From an uncultured Acidobacteriota bacterium (lineage in GTDB: Bacteria; Acidobacteriota; Blastocatellia; Pyrinomonadales; Pyrinomonadaceae): DNA of 17,875 nucleotides. Both the position numbers and the translations under genes were made by a program. Numbering within the stretch: the stretch's first letter is position 1; each line of letters opens with the position of its first letter. Under the pieces are notes generated by a model. The model saw only the letters and a program-made list of their open reading frames with translations, ran no database searches and was not told the DNA's origin. Below, piece by piece: positions 8,063 through 15,479 of the stretch. The stretch is taken from positions 1 to 17,875 of the forward strand of contig CAMLKY010000001.1 of the NCBI GenBank assembly GCA_946480545.1. The letters run 5' to 3'.

Positions 8063-9133
8063 ATGTCGTTTGAGCGGACCATTTTTCTCACCGGCTTTCC
8101 CGGATTCATCGCGGAGCGACTTGTCGAAAGACTCGCCGGTGACACAACTCAGTTCTTCCTCCTCGTCCAGTCGGAGTTCGTTGAAAGAGCCTCTGAGGCG
8201 GTTGAGCGAATCGCCGCCGAAAGCGAAACGCCGCTCGAGAACTTTGCGCTCATCGAGGGCGACATTACAGAACCTGATCTGGGAATCTCGGACGAAGACC
8301 TCGCGACGATCCGCAATGAGACGACGGATGTCTTTCACCTCGCGGCCGTATACGATCTTGCGGTCGCGCGCGACCTAGCGACCCGCGTAAATCTGGACGG
8401 GACCAGGAATGTGAATGAGCTGTGTAGAACGATACCGAATCTACACCGCTACAATTACGTTTCGACATGCTATGTCGCAGGCAAGCGGACCGGTCCCATC
8501 ATGGAGAACGAGCTCGAACACGATGCCGGATTCCGGAACTTTTACGAAGAGACAAAACATCTCGCCGAGGTCGAGGTTGAAAAACTAAAGGCTGATATTC
8601 CGGTCACGATCTTTCGACCGTCGGTCGTCGTCGGAGATTCCAGAACAGGCGAAACGGCGAAATACGACGGCATTTATTACTTGGTCCATTACCTCCGAAA
8701 GGCGCCGGAACTGCTCAGATTCATAAACGTCGGCAACGCGAATGTCCGCCTGAATCTCGTGCCTGTCGACTTTGTCGTCGACGGGATGGCCGCCCTGTCG
8801 ACCGATGAGGATGCGATCGGGAAAACCCTGGCGCTTGCTGACCCGGATCCGCTGACGACGGCCGAGCTCTTTGACGTGCTGGCGGATGTCATGACAAAGA
8901 AGCGGTCTGTGATCTCACCACCGCCCGCGTTAGTCGAACGGTCGCTTATGCTTCCGTTCTCGCCGGGAATCACCGGCCTGCCGCATCACGGCGTGCCGTA
9001 TTTTTTTCTGTCGCAGACGTACGACACGCGTGAAGCCGACCGGCTTTTAGCTCGACATGGAATCAAGTGCCCAAGTTTTCGCGATTACGCGCCAAGGCTG
9101 ATCGAGTTTGTTGCAAAGCATCCGACGCTTTGA
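8063..9133 (+). CDS. Extended short-chain dehydrogenase/reductase (NAD-dependent epimerase or thioester-reductase-like)
   Basis: A 356-aa Rossmann-fold oxidoreductase. The dinucleotide-binding loop is TGFPGFI (residues 10-16), a variant of TGxxGxxG in which Phe and Pro occupy the variable places. GDITEPDLG and FHLAAVYDL follow as the usual acidic and NAG-equivalent segments. The catalytic region has YVSTCYVAGK and the YxxxK pair Tyr161/Lys165 (YEETK). FRPSVVVGDSRTGE and the long C-terminal half fit extended SDRs of the NAD-binding-4 or thioester-reductase type, which act on acyl or sugar substrates. The true substrate cannot be told from sequence. The secreted VWA gene starts 22 bases downstream and may share the transcript. 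The promoter appears to be leaderless. Confidence 0.85.
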   Translation: MSFERTIFLTGFPGFIAERLVERLAGDTTQFFLLVQSEFVERASEAVERIAAESETPLENFALIEGDITEPDLGISDEDLATIRNETTDVFHLAAVYDLAVARDLATRVNLDGTRNVNELCRTIPNLHRYNYVSTCYVAGKRTGPIMENELEHDAGFRNFYEETKHLAEVEVEKLKADIPVTIFRPSVVVGDSRTGETAKYDGIYYLVHYLRKAPELLRFINVGNANVRLNLVPVDFVVDGMAALSTDEDAIGKTLALADPDPLTTAELFDVLADVMTKKRSVISPPPALVERSLMLPFSPGITGLPHHGVPYFFLSQTYDTREADRLLARHGIKCPSFRDYAPRLIEFVAKHPTL

Positions 9134-9155
9134 TCGGCTCATCATAGTTCAACGT

Positions 9156-10280
9156 ATGCGGATTCTGAGACAGTGCTTCTGGGTGATGATTCTGGCGACC
9201 GTTCTTGGTGTCGGGAGCGAAATTTCGGCCCAAAGCCGTCGCGTTCCGCAGGCTACACCGACGCCGACCCCGGAGGCAGACACCGAGCGTGTCGAAACGG
9301 AAGAGATCAAACTCAACGTCGTAGCATTTAGCGAAGCGGGCGATTTTGTCACTGACGTCAAGGAAGCCGACCTCGTTATTACTGAAAACAATATTCTCCA
9401 CCAGCCGACCAGTGTTAGGCGTCTCCCTGCCACCGTACTGATCGTGATGGATACCGGCGGCGAAATGCGTCAGGTGAAAAGTCTCGATCAAACACGAAGG
9501 ACCGCACGGGGCATCGTCGCAGCGCTCAAGCCTGAAGACTCTGTCGCGATCCTCCAATACAGCGACAGAGCGGAGATCGTCGCCGAATGGACGACGGATC
9601 GTTCCGAGATCAATCGGGCGATCGGGCGTACAAAGTTCGGACGACGATCAGCGTTCGCTGACGCGCTCAACCTTGCGACCGACTTTTTGTTGAAGAATCC
9701 TCAGGACAATAAACACCTCGTCCTGATCACCGACGGCACTGAAGGCTCCGGCGACGAACGTGCGAAGCGCGACGCGATGCAAAGACTGCTCTCGACTGAG
9801 ATCAGCGTTCACGTTCTCAGCTACGCTCGGATGGAAGCCGAGGACATAACGCCGCGGACGAAAGCCGTCACAAATTCGCCTCCTCCGAAAGCGATGCCTG
9901 ACGAAGTAGCAGCTCAGCTTCCGAATGGCGTGCGCGATGTAGCCACGGCGCCGAAGGCGAAGACGATAAATCTCGATCGGACATTGCTGCGAAAACTGCG
10001 TGCACGGAAAGCCGACCTGGAGAACAGTGAAAAACAGCTAGATGCCTTGGCGGAGAACACCAACGGTACGTCGATCATCCCGGACAATCCGGATGAGATG
10101 ATCGAAAAGACCGCTGTGGTCGCGAAGATGATCGATGCGGCATACGTTCTTACCTACATCCCGAAGGTTGCACTCAACCAACGTGGCGGTCCGACCGAGC
10201 GAACTATCGAGGTGACCTCAAAGCGCCCGGGACTGGTAGTCCAGGCGCGGCGCAAGCTGGTCGTCGCACCGAACGATTAA
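9156..10280 (+). CDS. Secreted VWA-domain protein (VWFA-related, Acidobacteria type)
   Basis: A 374-aa protein exported by an N-terminal signal peptide (residues 1-26, ending EISAQ), followed by a short PTPTP linker. Residues 50-85 (IKLNVVAFSEAGDFVTDVKEADLVITENN) are the short beta domain that precedes the VWA fold in this family. The VWA domain starts at about residue 92: VLIVMDTGGEM carries the first Asp (Asp99) of the metal-binding site but has Gly101 and Glu103 where DxSxS has serines. LVLITDGTEGSGD supplies the later Asp. The region around KTINLDRTLLRKLRARKADLENSEKQLDALAENT is helical. ATG 9156 is chosen for its signal peptide; an in-frame TTG at 9108 lies inside the previous gene. Function is unknown: such proteins are thought to mediate protein contacts in the periplasm or outside the cell. 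Confidence 0.85.
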   Translation: MRILRQCFWVMILATVLGVGSEISAQSRRVPQATPTPTPEADTERVETEEIKLNVVAFSEAGDFVTDVKEADLVITENNILHQPTSVRRLPATVLIVMDTGGEMRQVKSLDQTRRTARGIVAALKPEDSVAILQYSDRAEIVAEWTTDRSEINRAIGRTKFGRRSAFADALNLATDFLLKNPQDNKHLVLITDGTEGSGDERAKRDAMQRLLSTEISVHVLSYARMEAEDITPRTKAVTNSPPPKAMPDEVAAQLPNGVRDVATAPKAKTINLDRTLLRKLRARKADLENSEKQLDALAENTNGTSIIPDNPDEMIEKTAVVAKMIDAAYVLTYIPKVALNQRGGPTERTIEVTSKRPGLVVQARRKLVVAPND

Positions 10281-10332
10281 AACTTTTTCGTCTTCCAGTC
10301 CGTAACCTCCATCGCATCTTTACTAATTTTTC

Positions 10333-10361
10333 GGTAACCGAGTCCGTTGATGGTTCGTCTT
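10333..10361 (+). promoter_or_regulatory. Candidate ECF-type promoter upstream of the sigma factor
   Basis: GGTAAC (10333-10338), 17 bases, then CGTCTT (10356-10361) resemble the GGAAC and CGTCT elements recognised by group IV sigma factors. It lies 34 bases before the sigma start, consistent with autoregulation. One mismatch in the -35 core; motif-based only. The rest of the gap 10281-10395 shows nothing clear. Confidence 0.4.
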
Positions 10362-10395
10362 TAACTCGACGGCCTGATCTCACAAGAAACCTGGA

Positions 10396-11040
10396 ATGAC
10401 CAGTTACCCGAGCGTGTTACAAACCGAAACACTAGTAAACCGCGTGGACGAAGACATCGACACAGCGGTGCGCGTGTCGCGCTCGGACCGCCAGCTTGTG
10501 GATCTGGTCATCGCAGGCGATGAATTTGCATTCGAGCAGCTATTCGACCGCCACAAACGGATGGTCGCCATTGTCGCTTCCCGCTATTTCCGCCGGCCTG
10601 AACAGATCGAAGAGATTATCCAGATCAGTTTCGCAAAGGCATTTACCGAGCTGACCCGTTTTCGAGGCGAGCACGATCTGTCGCTCGCAAGCTGGTTGGC
10701 ACGCATCGCCGTAAATGCCTGTCTCGATACGCTTCGTTCCCAGAAACGCCGGCCTGAAGATCTATGCTGCGACCTGAGCGAAGATGAATCGCAGTCGCTG
10801 GTCGAACTGGCGGCACACGCGGGCCGCAGCGCCGAAAGCGAGCTACTGGATCGCGACTTGGCGGACAAGCTGCTATCGAAGGTCGGTGACGAAGACCGAG
10901 CGTTGTTACAAATGCTCTACGCTGAAGAAATGACGGTCGCGGAAATAGCCGATGTAACCGGCTGGTCGCAGTCGAAAGTAAAGATAAAAGCCTGGCGAGC
11001 GCGCAATTCGCTGCGGCGGGTCTTGAAGAAGTTCATGTAA
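10396..11040 (+). CDS. ECF-subfamily RNA polymerase sigma factor
   Basis: A 214-aa group IV sigma factor that directs RNA polymerase to stress or envelope promoters. Region 2 spans about 35-115: LVDLVIAGDEFAFEQLFDRH, then IEEIIQISFAKAFTELTRF and SLASWLARIAVNACLDTLR, the -10 recognition segment. Region 4 spans about 155-205: LLQMLYAEEMTVAEIADVTGWSQSKVKIKAWRARNSLRR, a helix-turn-helix for the -35 element. Region 3 is absent, as usual, and the linker is acidic. About 30 extra N-terminal residues precede region 2. No strong ribosome-binding site is visible; GGA abuts the ATG. The next gene encodes a single-pass membrane protein, the normal arrangement for a sigma/anti-sigma pair. Confidence 0.93.
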   Translation: MTSYPSVLQTETLVNRVDEDIDTAVRVSRSDRQLVDLVIAGDEFAFEQLFDRHKRMVAIVASRYFRRPEQIEEIIQISFAKAFTELTRFRGEHDLSLASWLARIAVNACLDTLRSQKRRPEDLCCDLSEDESQSLVELAAHAGRSAESELLDRDLADKLLSKVGDEDRALLQMLYAEEMTVAEIADVTGWSQSKVKIKAWRARNSLRRVLKKFM

Positions 11041-11045
11041 CCATA

Positions 11046-11062
11046 GGCGATCTATGATCGTC
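11046..11062. other. Short hairpin between sigma and anti-sigma genes
   Basis: GGCGATC-tat-GATCGTC forms a 7-bp stem (one G-U pair) with a 3-base loop, directly after the sigma stop codon. No T-run follows, so it may tune the sigma/anti-sigma ratio rather than end transcription. Confidence 0.35.
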
Positions 11063-11083
11063 CTTTGAATTGGATGTTTAGTG

Positions 11084-11749
11084 ATGCGAAAGCTGGAGAA
11101 TAAAAGTTTTGAGGAGATCGCCCGGGCCCTTACAAAGTCCGCGGCCAAGTCACCCTGTGAGATCGACCGTATCGCGGAAAACCCCGCATTGTTCGAACGC
11201 ATACGGCGTGAAATAGCCTCTGGCAACGTTCGCCCGGCAGCTACCAGATCAATACTCCGCCCGGCGTCGGCCATTGTTTCGAGTTTAATGCTCGTGGCTG
11301 TCGCCACCGGGTTCGGGTATATGTTCATCCAAAAAGCTCCCGATGTCGTTCGAAGTCGGCCGATAGCTCCGGCGCTGCAGCAAAAGCCGAATCCGAACAT
11401 CAAAAAGTTCTCTGAACCCGACCGAGCGGTAGAAGCCTCGCTTCCACCCGAACAAGCGGTCGTCAGACCTGAACGAGCTTCCACTCGTACAGCCAGTACC
11501 AGGCCCGTGCGCGCGAGACAACCTGAGGCACATCAGGTCCGTAAAGAAGGCGACTTCTATGCGGTGTCGTACGCCGGGGATCCCAATGAGACCGAACGGG
11601 GCGGCCGTATCGTTCGCGTCGATATTCCACGTTCGACGCTGTTTGCAATGGGCGTCGACATTCCACTCGAGAATGACCGTGAGACAGTTAAGGCCGATCT
11701 GCTTATCGGAAACGACGGCGTTACGCGAGCAATTCGCGTTGTTGAATAA
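11084..11749 (+). CDS. Single-pass membrane protein, probable anti-sigma factor
   Basis: A 221-aa protein that likely holds the upstream sigma factor at the membrane. The cytoplasmic part (1-58, rich in Arg/Lys/Glu: NKSFEEIARALTK...ALFERIRREI) is followed by one hydrophobic helix at about 60-83. A Pro/Arg/Ala-rich periplasmic linker leads to a conserved-looking C-terminal module (about 155-221: GDFYAVSYAGDP...GGRIVRVDIPRSTL...VKADLLIGNDGVTRAIRVV). No zinc-binding HxxxCxxC motif of ZAS anti-sigma factors is present, so the assignment rests on position and topology. ATG 11084 is chosen, with GGA at 11072-11074; a GTG immediately before it is the alternative. The gap to the next gene is 18 bases, so the three genes are likely one operon. 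Confidence 0.7.
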   Translation: MRKLENKSFEEIARALTKSAAKSPCEIDRIAENPALFERIRREIASGNVRPAATRSILRPASAIVSSLMLVAVATGFGYMFIQKAPDVVRSRPIAPALQQKPNPNIKKFSEPDRAVEASLPPEQAVVRPERASTRTASTRPVRARQPEAHQVRKEGDFYAVSYAGDPNETERGGRIVRVDIPRSTLFAMGVDIPLENDRETVKADLLIGNDGVTRAIRVVE

Positions 11750-11767
11750 AGTCCTTAGGAGAGAGTA

Positions 11768-12805
11768 ATGAAGACAGTAGCAGCAATAGCAATGTTTGTT
11801 TTGTTGGGTCTGACGGCAAATGCCCAGGACGCCAAAGTCGTCGCCGAGATCGCGGCGAGCTCAGAGAAGATGGTGAAGAACTCGCCGTTCTCCGCCGAAG
11901 CCGTAAGCGAAAGCGTTCAGACGCTTGCGGACGGAAATCGTATAGTTCGCAACTCGACGAGCAAACTTTACCGGAACAGCGAAGGTAGGTTTCGTCGTGA
12001 ATTCACCGGTGGCTCCGGCGGCGTGCTCGGATCGCTGTACACGCTCGGTCAGGGCGTCACGATCCTCGATCCGGTCGGCGGTTTTCGATACATGATCGAC
12101 CCGAACCTGAGAACCACCCGCCAGATGACGATACGACCGGGCAGCGAAGTCAGGGTGGTTACCGGTGTCGGCCGTACCCCGGAACCCGTGATCTCTGAAA
12201 AGCTTAGATCAGAGCTGAAAGCCGCTGCCGCCGCAGGTGCGGTAACTACAGACGGCGCTCAGCTATCCGAGAAGCTACGTGGCGAGATCAGGGCAGCCGC
12301 GGCAGCCGCCCCGGCGGCGACTGCACGTGCGATCACCGGGCAGCTTTTGACGGAAGTGGGCGGCGTCGCGACGGCATACGGTATGGGCAGTCAGTCGAAA
12401 TGGGAAACCCGGACCGAAGAACTAGGCGTGCAGAACGTCGAGGGCGTCGATGCTGAAGGGACACGTACGATCACGACTATACCTGCCGGTGCTATCGGAA
12501 ACGAAAGGCCGATCGAGATCGTATACGAAAAGTGGTACTCGCGTGACCTGCAGCTTGTTGTGATGTCGAAACACAGCGATCCGCGATTTGGTGAGCAGAC
12601 ATACCGGCTGACGAACATCGTTCGCAGCGAACCCGATCCGTCACTCTTTACGCCGCCGCAGGGCTATAAGTTGTTGACCGAACCGCAGGCCGGGTCGTTT
12701 ACATACACGCTCGCTACAAAAGCAATGCAGGCCGAGAAGGCTGCACAGGCCGATAAGGCTGCGAAGGCGCCGAGGGCAACCACGGTCGGAAATACAAAAC
12801 CATAG
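11768..12805 (+). CDS. Secreted protein, LolA/RseB-like features, third gene of sigma operon
   Basis: A 345-aa exported protein with signal peptide 1-20 (MKTVAAIAMFVLLGLTANAQ) and a good ribosome-binding site (AGGAGAG, 11757-11763). The N-terminal half (AVSESVQTLADGNRIVRNSTSKLYRNSEGRFRREF, then DPVGGFRYMIDPNLRTTRQ) and the C-terminal block YEKWYSRDLQLVVMSKHSDPRFGEQTYRLTNI...EPDPSLFTPPQGYK resemble lipoprotein-localisation or RseB-type half-barrels that sense lipid or envelope damage. That is a family-level inference from pattern, not a confirmed match. Between the two halves is an Ala-rich insert with two copies of SEKLR-S/G-E-L/I-K/R-AAAAA (143-156 and 167-180). The C-terminus ends in an Ala/Lys repeat. 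Coupling to the sigma and anti-sigma genes suggests a role in the same signalling circuit. Confidence 0.75.
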   Translation: MKTVAAIAMFVLLGLTANAQDAKVVAEIAASSEKMVKNSPFSAEAVSESVQTLADGNRIVRNSTSKLYRNSEGRFRREFTGGSGGVLGSLYTLGQGVTILDPVGGFRYMIDPNLRTTRQMTIRPGSEVRVVTGVGRTPEPVISEKLRSELKAAAAAGAVTTDGAQLSEKLRGEIRAAAAAAPAATARAITGQLLTEVGGVATAYGMGSQSKWETRTEELGVQNVEGVDAEGTRTITTIPAGAIGNERPIEIVYEKWYSRDLQLVVMSKHSDPRFGEQTYRLTNIVRSEPDPSLFTPPQGYKLLTEPQAGSFTYTLATKAMQAEKAAQADKAAKAPRATTVGNTKP

Positions 12806-12811
12806 CGGCTG

Positions 12812-12853
12812 TTGTAAGGCCAAGCGACTCCTCCTAAGAGTTAATCCTTACAA
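12812..12853 (+). other. Structured 3' UTR with CCTCC in its apical part
   Basis: TTGTAAGG (12812-12819) pairs perfectly with CCTTACAA (12846-12853). Inside, ACTC (12827-12830) can pair with GAGT (12838-12841), placing CTCCTAA in the loop. This could be a plain stabilising hairpin or a small-RNA-like 3' end that exposes a Shine-Dalgarno-complementary stretch. It directly precedes the terminator. Confidence 0.4.
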
Positions 12854-12857
12854 TGCT

Positions 12858-12893
12858 GGTCCCGTCCGATTCATGCCCGGGCGGGACCTTTTT
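12858..12893 (+). terminator. Intrinsic terminator of the sigma operon
   Basis: GGTCCCGTCC (12858-12867) pairs with GGGCGGGACC (12879-12888) over 10 bp with one G-U pair, and TTTTT follows at 12889-12893. It sits between the stop of the secreted protein and the convergent aspA stop. No T-run is present in the minus direction, so it should act on the + transcript only. Confidence 0.85.
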
Positions 12894-14258
12894 CTATTTG
12901 AGCTTGTCTGTCGAGATCCCTTCCGCTTCGGCGATCTCCCGAATCGTTTTTTCTTCTTCGATCGCTTTCATCGCCACCTCGGCGGCTCCCATAAAGCCTA
13001 GCTCCTCATTCAGCAGCGCAGCCTGGCCGACGGAACGTTCCATGAAGCGTTTCATCGCATCCGGACGCGCTTTGATCTCGCGGACGCACTCCTTATCGAA
13101 TGTCGATGCGGCGTTAGTTATTAACTCTAACTCTTCGAAAAGAGCGTAGGCGACATACGGCATCATGACGTTGAGTTGGAGCTGCCCAGCTTCGCCGGCG
13201 GAGGCGATCGCGTGGTCGAGACCGGCGATGTGAAAGCAGATCATATTCATCATCTCTGCCATTGCGGGATTCACCTTGCCGGGCATGATCGATGAGCCGG
13301 GCTGCTTTGCCGGAAGCTCGATCTCGAACAAAGCAGTGTGCGGACCCGAGTTCATCAGCCGCAGATCATTGGCAATCTTTTGAAGCTCGACGCACAGACA
13401 TCTGAGCGATGCCGACAACGCGACAAAATCGCCAAGGCTAGATTGTGATGCGACCTTGTTTTTCGATTCCTTTAATTTCAACTCCGTTATCTCAGCTAGC
13501 TTACGAACAGCCATGGGTGCATATTTCTTATCGGCGTTCGTACCCGTGCCGACAGCCGTACCACCGAGAGGTATTTCAAGTAAAAGAGCCTCGTGAGTCC
13601 TCAGGCGATCTACCGCGCGTTTCAAATTTGCAGCGTACGCGCCGAACTCATCACCCAGCGTCATCGGGACCGCGTCGTGAAGATGCGTGCGGCCGCTCTT
13701 CTCGTGTTTGGCGAACTCTCTTGCCTTCGCCTCAAATGCTTCGACAAGTTTGTCGAGCGATTCGAGTGCGTCCTTCAGGAGCCGCACCGCCGCTATCCGC
13801 ATGGCGGTCGGCATCGTGTCGTTTGTCGACTGTGATTTGTTTACGTCGTCATTCGGATTCAGCTCTTCGTGATCGCCGCGCTCGTGTCCGAGTATCTCGA
13901 GTGCCCGGTTCGCGATCACCTCATTGAAGTTCATGTTGTACGACGTGCCGGCTCCCGCCTGAAACACGTCGAGATCGAACTGATCCGCATGCTTGCCGGC
14001 GATAAGTTCGTTCACCGCCTTTATGATTGCCTTACCTTTTCGGGCTTCCAGTTTTCCGATCTCAATATTTGCCTCCGCCGCGGCGCGTTTGATCTCGGCG
14101 TACGCGCGATAGAATCCCGGATGTATCCGCAATCGGCTGATCCGGAAATTCTCGAGCGCCCGCAAGGTCTGTATGCCGTACAGCGCCTCGACCGGAACTT
14201 CCTTTTCACCTAAAGGATCCTTCTCGATGCGAAATGCCTTTTGTTGTTTTGGTTTCAT
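12894..14258 (-). CDS. aspA: Aspartate ammonia-lyase
   Basis: A 454-aa enzyme of the aspartase/fumarase superfamily that converts L-aspartate to fumarate and ammonia, as a cytosolic tetramer. The signature loop GSSIMPGKVNP at 321-331 carries the catalytic Ser. GTSYNMNFNEVIANRALE (104-121), SQSTNDTMPTA (142-152), GRTHLHDAVPMTLG (189-202) and GTGTNAD (237-243) line the active site. The N-terminal RIEKDPLGEKEVPVEALYGIQTLRALENF matches aspartases better than class II fumarases. The C-terminus ends at STDKLK, about 15-25 residues shorter than typical aspartases, which continue with an LNEIL...P tail. ATG 14258 is chosen by family alignment, because the 26 residues upstream look unlike the family; AGGTGA lies about 13 bases ahead. 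It is 74 bases downstream of the CvpA-CAP gene and may be cotranscribed. Confidence 0.92.
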   Translation of the reverse strand: MKPKQQKAFRIEKDPLGEKEVPVEALYGIQTLRALENFRISRLRIHPGFYRAYAEIKRAAAEANIEIGKLEARKGKAIIKAVNELIAGKHADQFDLDVFQAGAGTSYNMNFNEVIANRALEILGHERGDHEELNPNDDVNKSQSTNDTMPTAMRIAAVRLLKDALESLDKLVEAFEAKAREFAKHEKSGRTHLHDAVPMTLGDEFGAYAANLKRAVDRLRTHEALLLEIPLGGTAVGTGTNADKKYAPMAVRKLAEITELKLKESKNKVASQSSLGDFVALSASLRCLCVELQKIANDLRLMNSGPHTALFEIELPAKQPGSSIMPGKVNPAMAEMMNMICFHIAGLDHAIASAGEAGQLQLNVMMPYVAYALFEELELITNAASTFDKECVREIKARPDAMKRFMERSVGQAALLNEELGFMGAAEVAMKAIEEEKTIREIAEAEGISTDKLK

Positions 14259-14332
14259 CGTGCTGTTAGCTTCACCTGTACTAAAAAACTTCACCGCGGA
14301 ATGGCCGACGCAAATACCTTTCCGAGTTAACC

Positions 14333-15298
14333 TCAATTACGAAAATTCTGCGTCACCATCAAACCTCGTCGGCCGCCGTTGAGAATGCCGATCCCGACGC
14401 GTCCAAATTGTGGTTTGAGGATGTTTGCACGGTGTCCCGGTGAGTTCATCAAACCCGTATGTGCGATGTTGAGCGTCGGTGCAAGCGCCAGATTCTCACC
14501 GGCCGTTCGAAACCGCACATCGGCCCCGCGCATTCGATCGAACGGGTCCAGACCCTCGGGTGTATCGTGCGAGAAGTAGCCGCGAGCAAACATGTCAGCC
14601 GAATGTCGCCGCGCGACCTCGGTCAATTCCGGATCCATCTCCAGCGGCGCCAACCCGTTCAATTCCCGCTCGCGATTGATTAGTCGCAGCATCTGTTCTT
14701 CGAGCTCAGGCGCGGGCGGTGCATACTCGACGCGATATCCCAATTCGACCGACTCACTTGATCCTGGTTCGACCAGCTTCAATCGATTGAGCGTTTCGCG
14801 CACCGCCGGATCGAATACGGGTACAAGCACCATCTCGATCTCATCCGTGTATGTGGCGAAATGATTAGTTAACACGCTCTGCCGAGCCGAGCTGCTCAAT
14901 CCGTCAGCGACGGGCATTGCGAACAAGAGAGCCGCCATGACGGCCGCCACGATGACGCCGCTCAAAGCTCCCGGAATCAAACCCGCGATGCGATTCACTT
15001 TTCGAGTGTGAAAATCCCGCGACAGGCGGCGGAGCAACAAGCGACCCAACGCGTGGATCGCAACGCTTGCAAGGATCCCGATGAAAATGAATGCTATCGG
15101 GTTTCGCCACGTTTCGGTCCAATCCGTTGTCGCACCCAGCCAATTCGAAACAAATCGATAGAGGGCAAGGGCGGCGAGCCAGCTTCCGAGCCAACGGATC
15201 AGATCGAGTGCGCTAAGGACAAAACCCCGCTGCCAGCCAACCGCTGCGTGGACCAGAATGACGATCAACAGAACAAAATCGAGCCAATTTAGAGACAC
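14333..15298 (-). CDS. CvpA-domain membrane protein fused to a CAP/SCP domain
   Basis: A 321-aa protein. Residues 1-135 are CvpA-like: NWLDFVLLIVILVHAAVGWQRGF is the typical start, with four hydrophobic helices at about 5-21, 27-48, 66-84 and 104-130. A linker with SVELGYRVEYAPPAPELEE leads to a CAP (SCP/PR-1, YkwD-like) domain at about 203-321. It contains LINRERELNGLAPL, the active-site-type residues His232 (ARRHSADM), Glu268 (GENLA) and His289 (SPGHRANIL), plus FSHDTPEG. The CAP domain should lie outside the inner membrane. The start is uncertain: GTG 15298 gives the usual CvpA N-terminus, while an ATG at 15403 would add 35 Arg-rich residues. A G-rich stretch near 15340 suggests a start in between is also possible. 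CvpA proteins relate to envelope and biofilm functions; the role of this fusion is unknown. Confidence 0.85.
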   Translation of the reverse strand: MSLNWLDFVLLIVILVHAAVGWQRGFVLSALDLIRWLGSWLAALALYRFVSNWLGATTDWTETWRNPIAFIFIGILASVAIHALGRLLLRRLSRDFHTRKVNRIAGLIPGALSGVIVAAVMAALLFAMPVADGLSSSARQSVLTNHFATYTDEIEMVLVPVFDPAVRETLNRLKLVEPGSSESVELGYRVEYAPPAPELEEQMLRLINRERELNGLAPLEMDPELTEVARRHSADMFARGYFSHDTPEGLDPFDRMRGADVRFRTAGENLALAPTLNIAHTGLMNSPGHRANILKPQFGRVGIGILNGGRRGLMVTQNFRN

Positions 15299-15433
15299 GG
15301 TGTCATTAAGATGCCACAGGCAACGCCGCAGGATTGTCCTCCCGATTCCATAACGAATATTCGGGCCACCTCGTCCCGCGTGTCTTCGCCCCGTATCTCT
15401 CATCGCCTTTTTACGGGCCCGACACGGGACTGC

Positions 15434-15462
15434 TTGACACTTATTAGACTTAGAATTATTCT
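15434..15462 (+). promoter_or_regulatory. perR promoter
   Basis: TTGACA (15434-15439, perfect -35), a 17-base spacer and TATTCT (15457-15462, two mismatches to TATAAT). Transcription should start near 15469, just before the ATG at 15480, giving a very short leader. The PerR box covers the -10 element. The rest of the 181-base gap 15299-15479 holds two short palindromes (CGAATATTCG at 15354-15363, CGGGCCCG at 15414-15421) and nothing else clear. Confidence 0.75.
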
Positions 15463-15464
15463 AA
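15450..15464. promoter_or_regulatory. PerR box (7-1-7 operator)
   Basis: TTAGAAT-t-ATTCTAA is a perfect 7-1-7 inverted repeat. It differs from the PerR consensus TTATAATnATTATAA by one symmetric change per arm. It overlaps the -10 element of the promoter for the adjacent perR gene, the expected geometry for autorepression. Confidence 0.85.
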
Positions 15465-15479
15465 TTACGGTAACGAGCC

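Noticed and set aside
13445..13927. Open frame of 160 codons on the + strand inside aspA
   Set aside because: Shadow frame with no domain features, opposite a strongly conserved enzyme gene.
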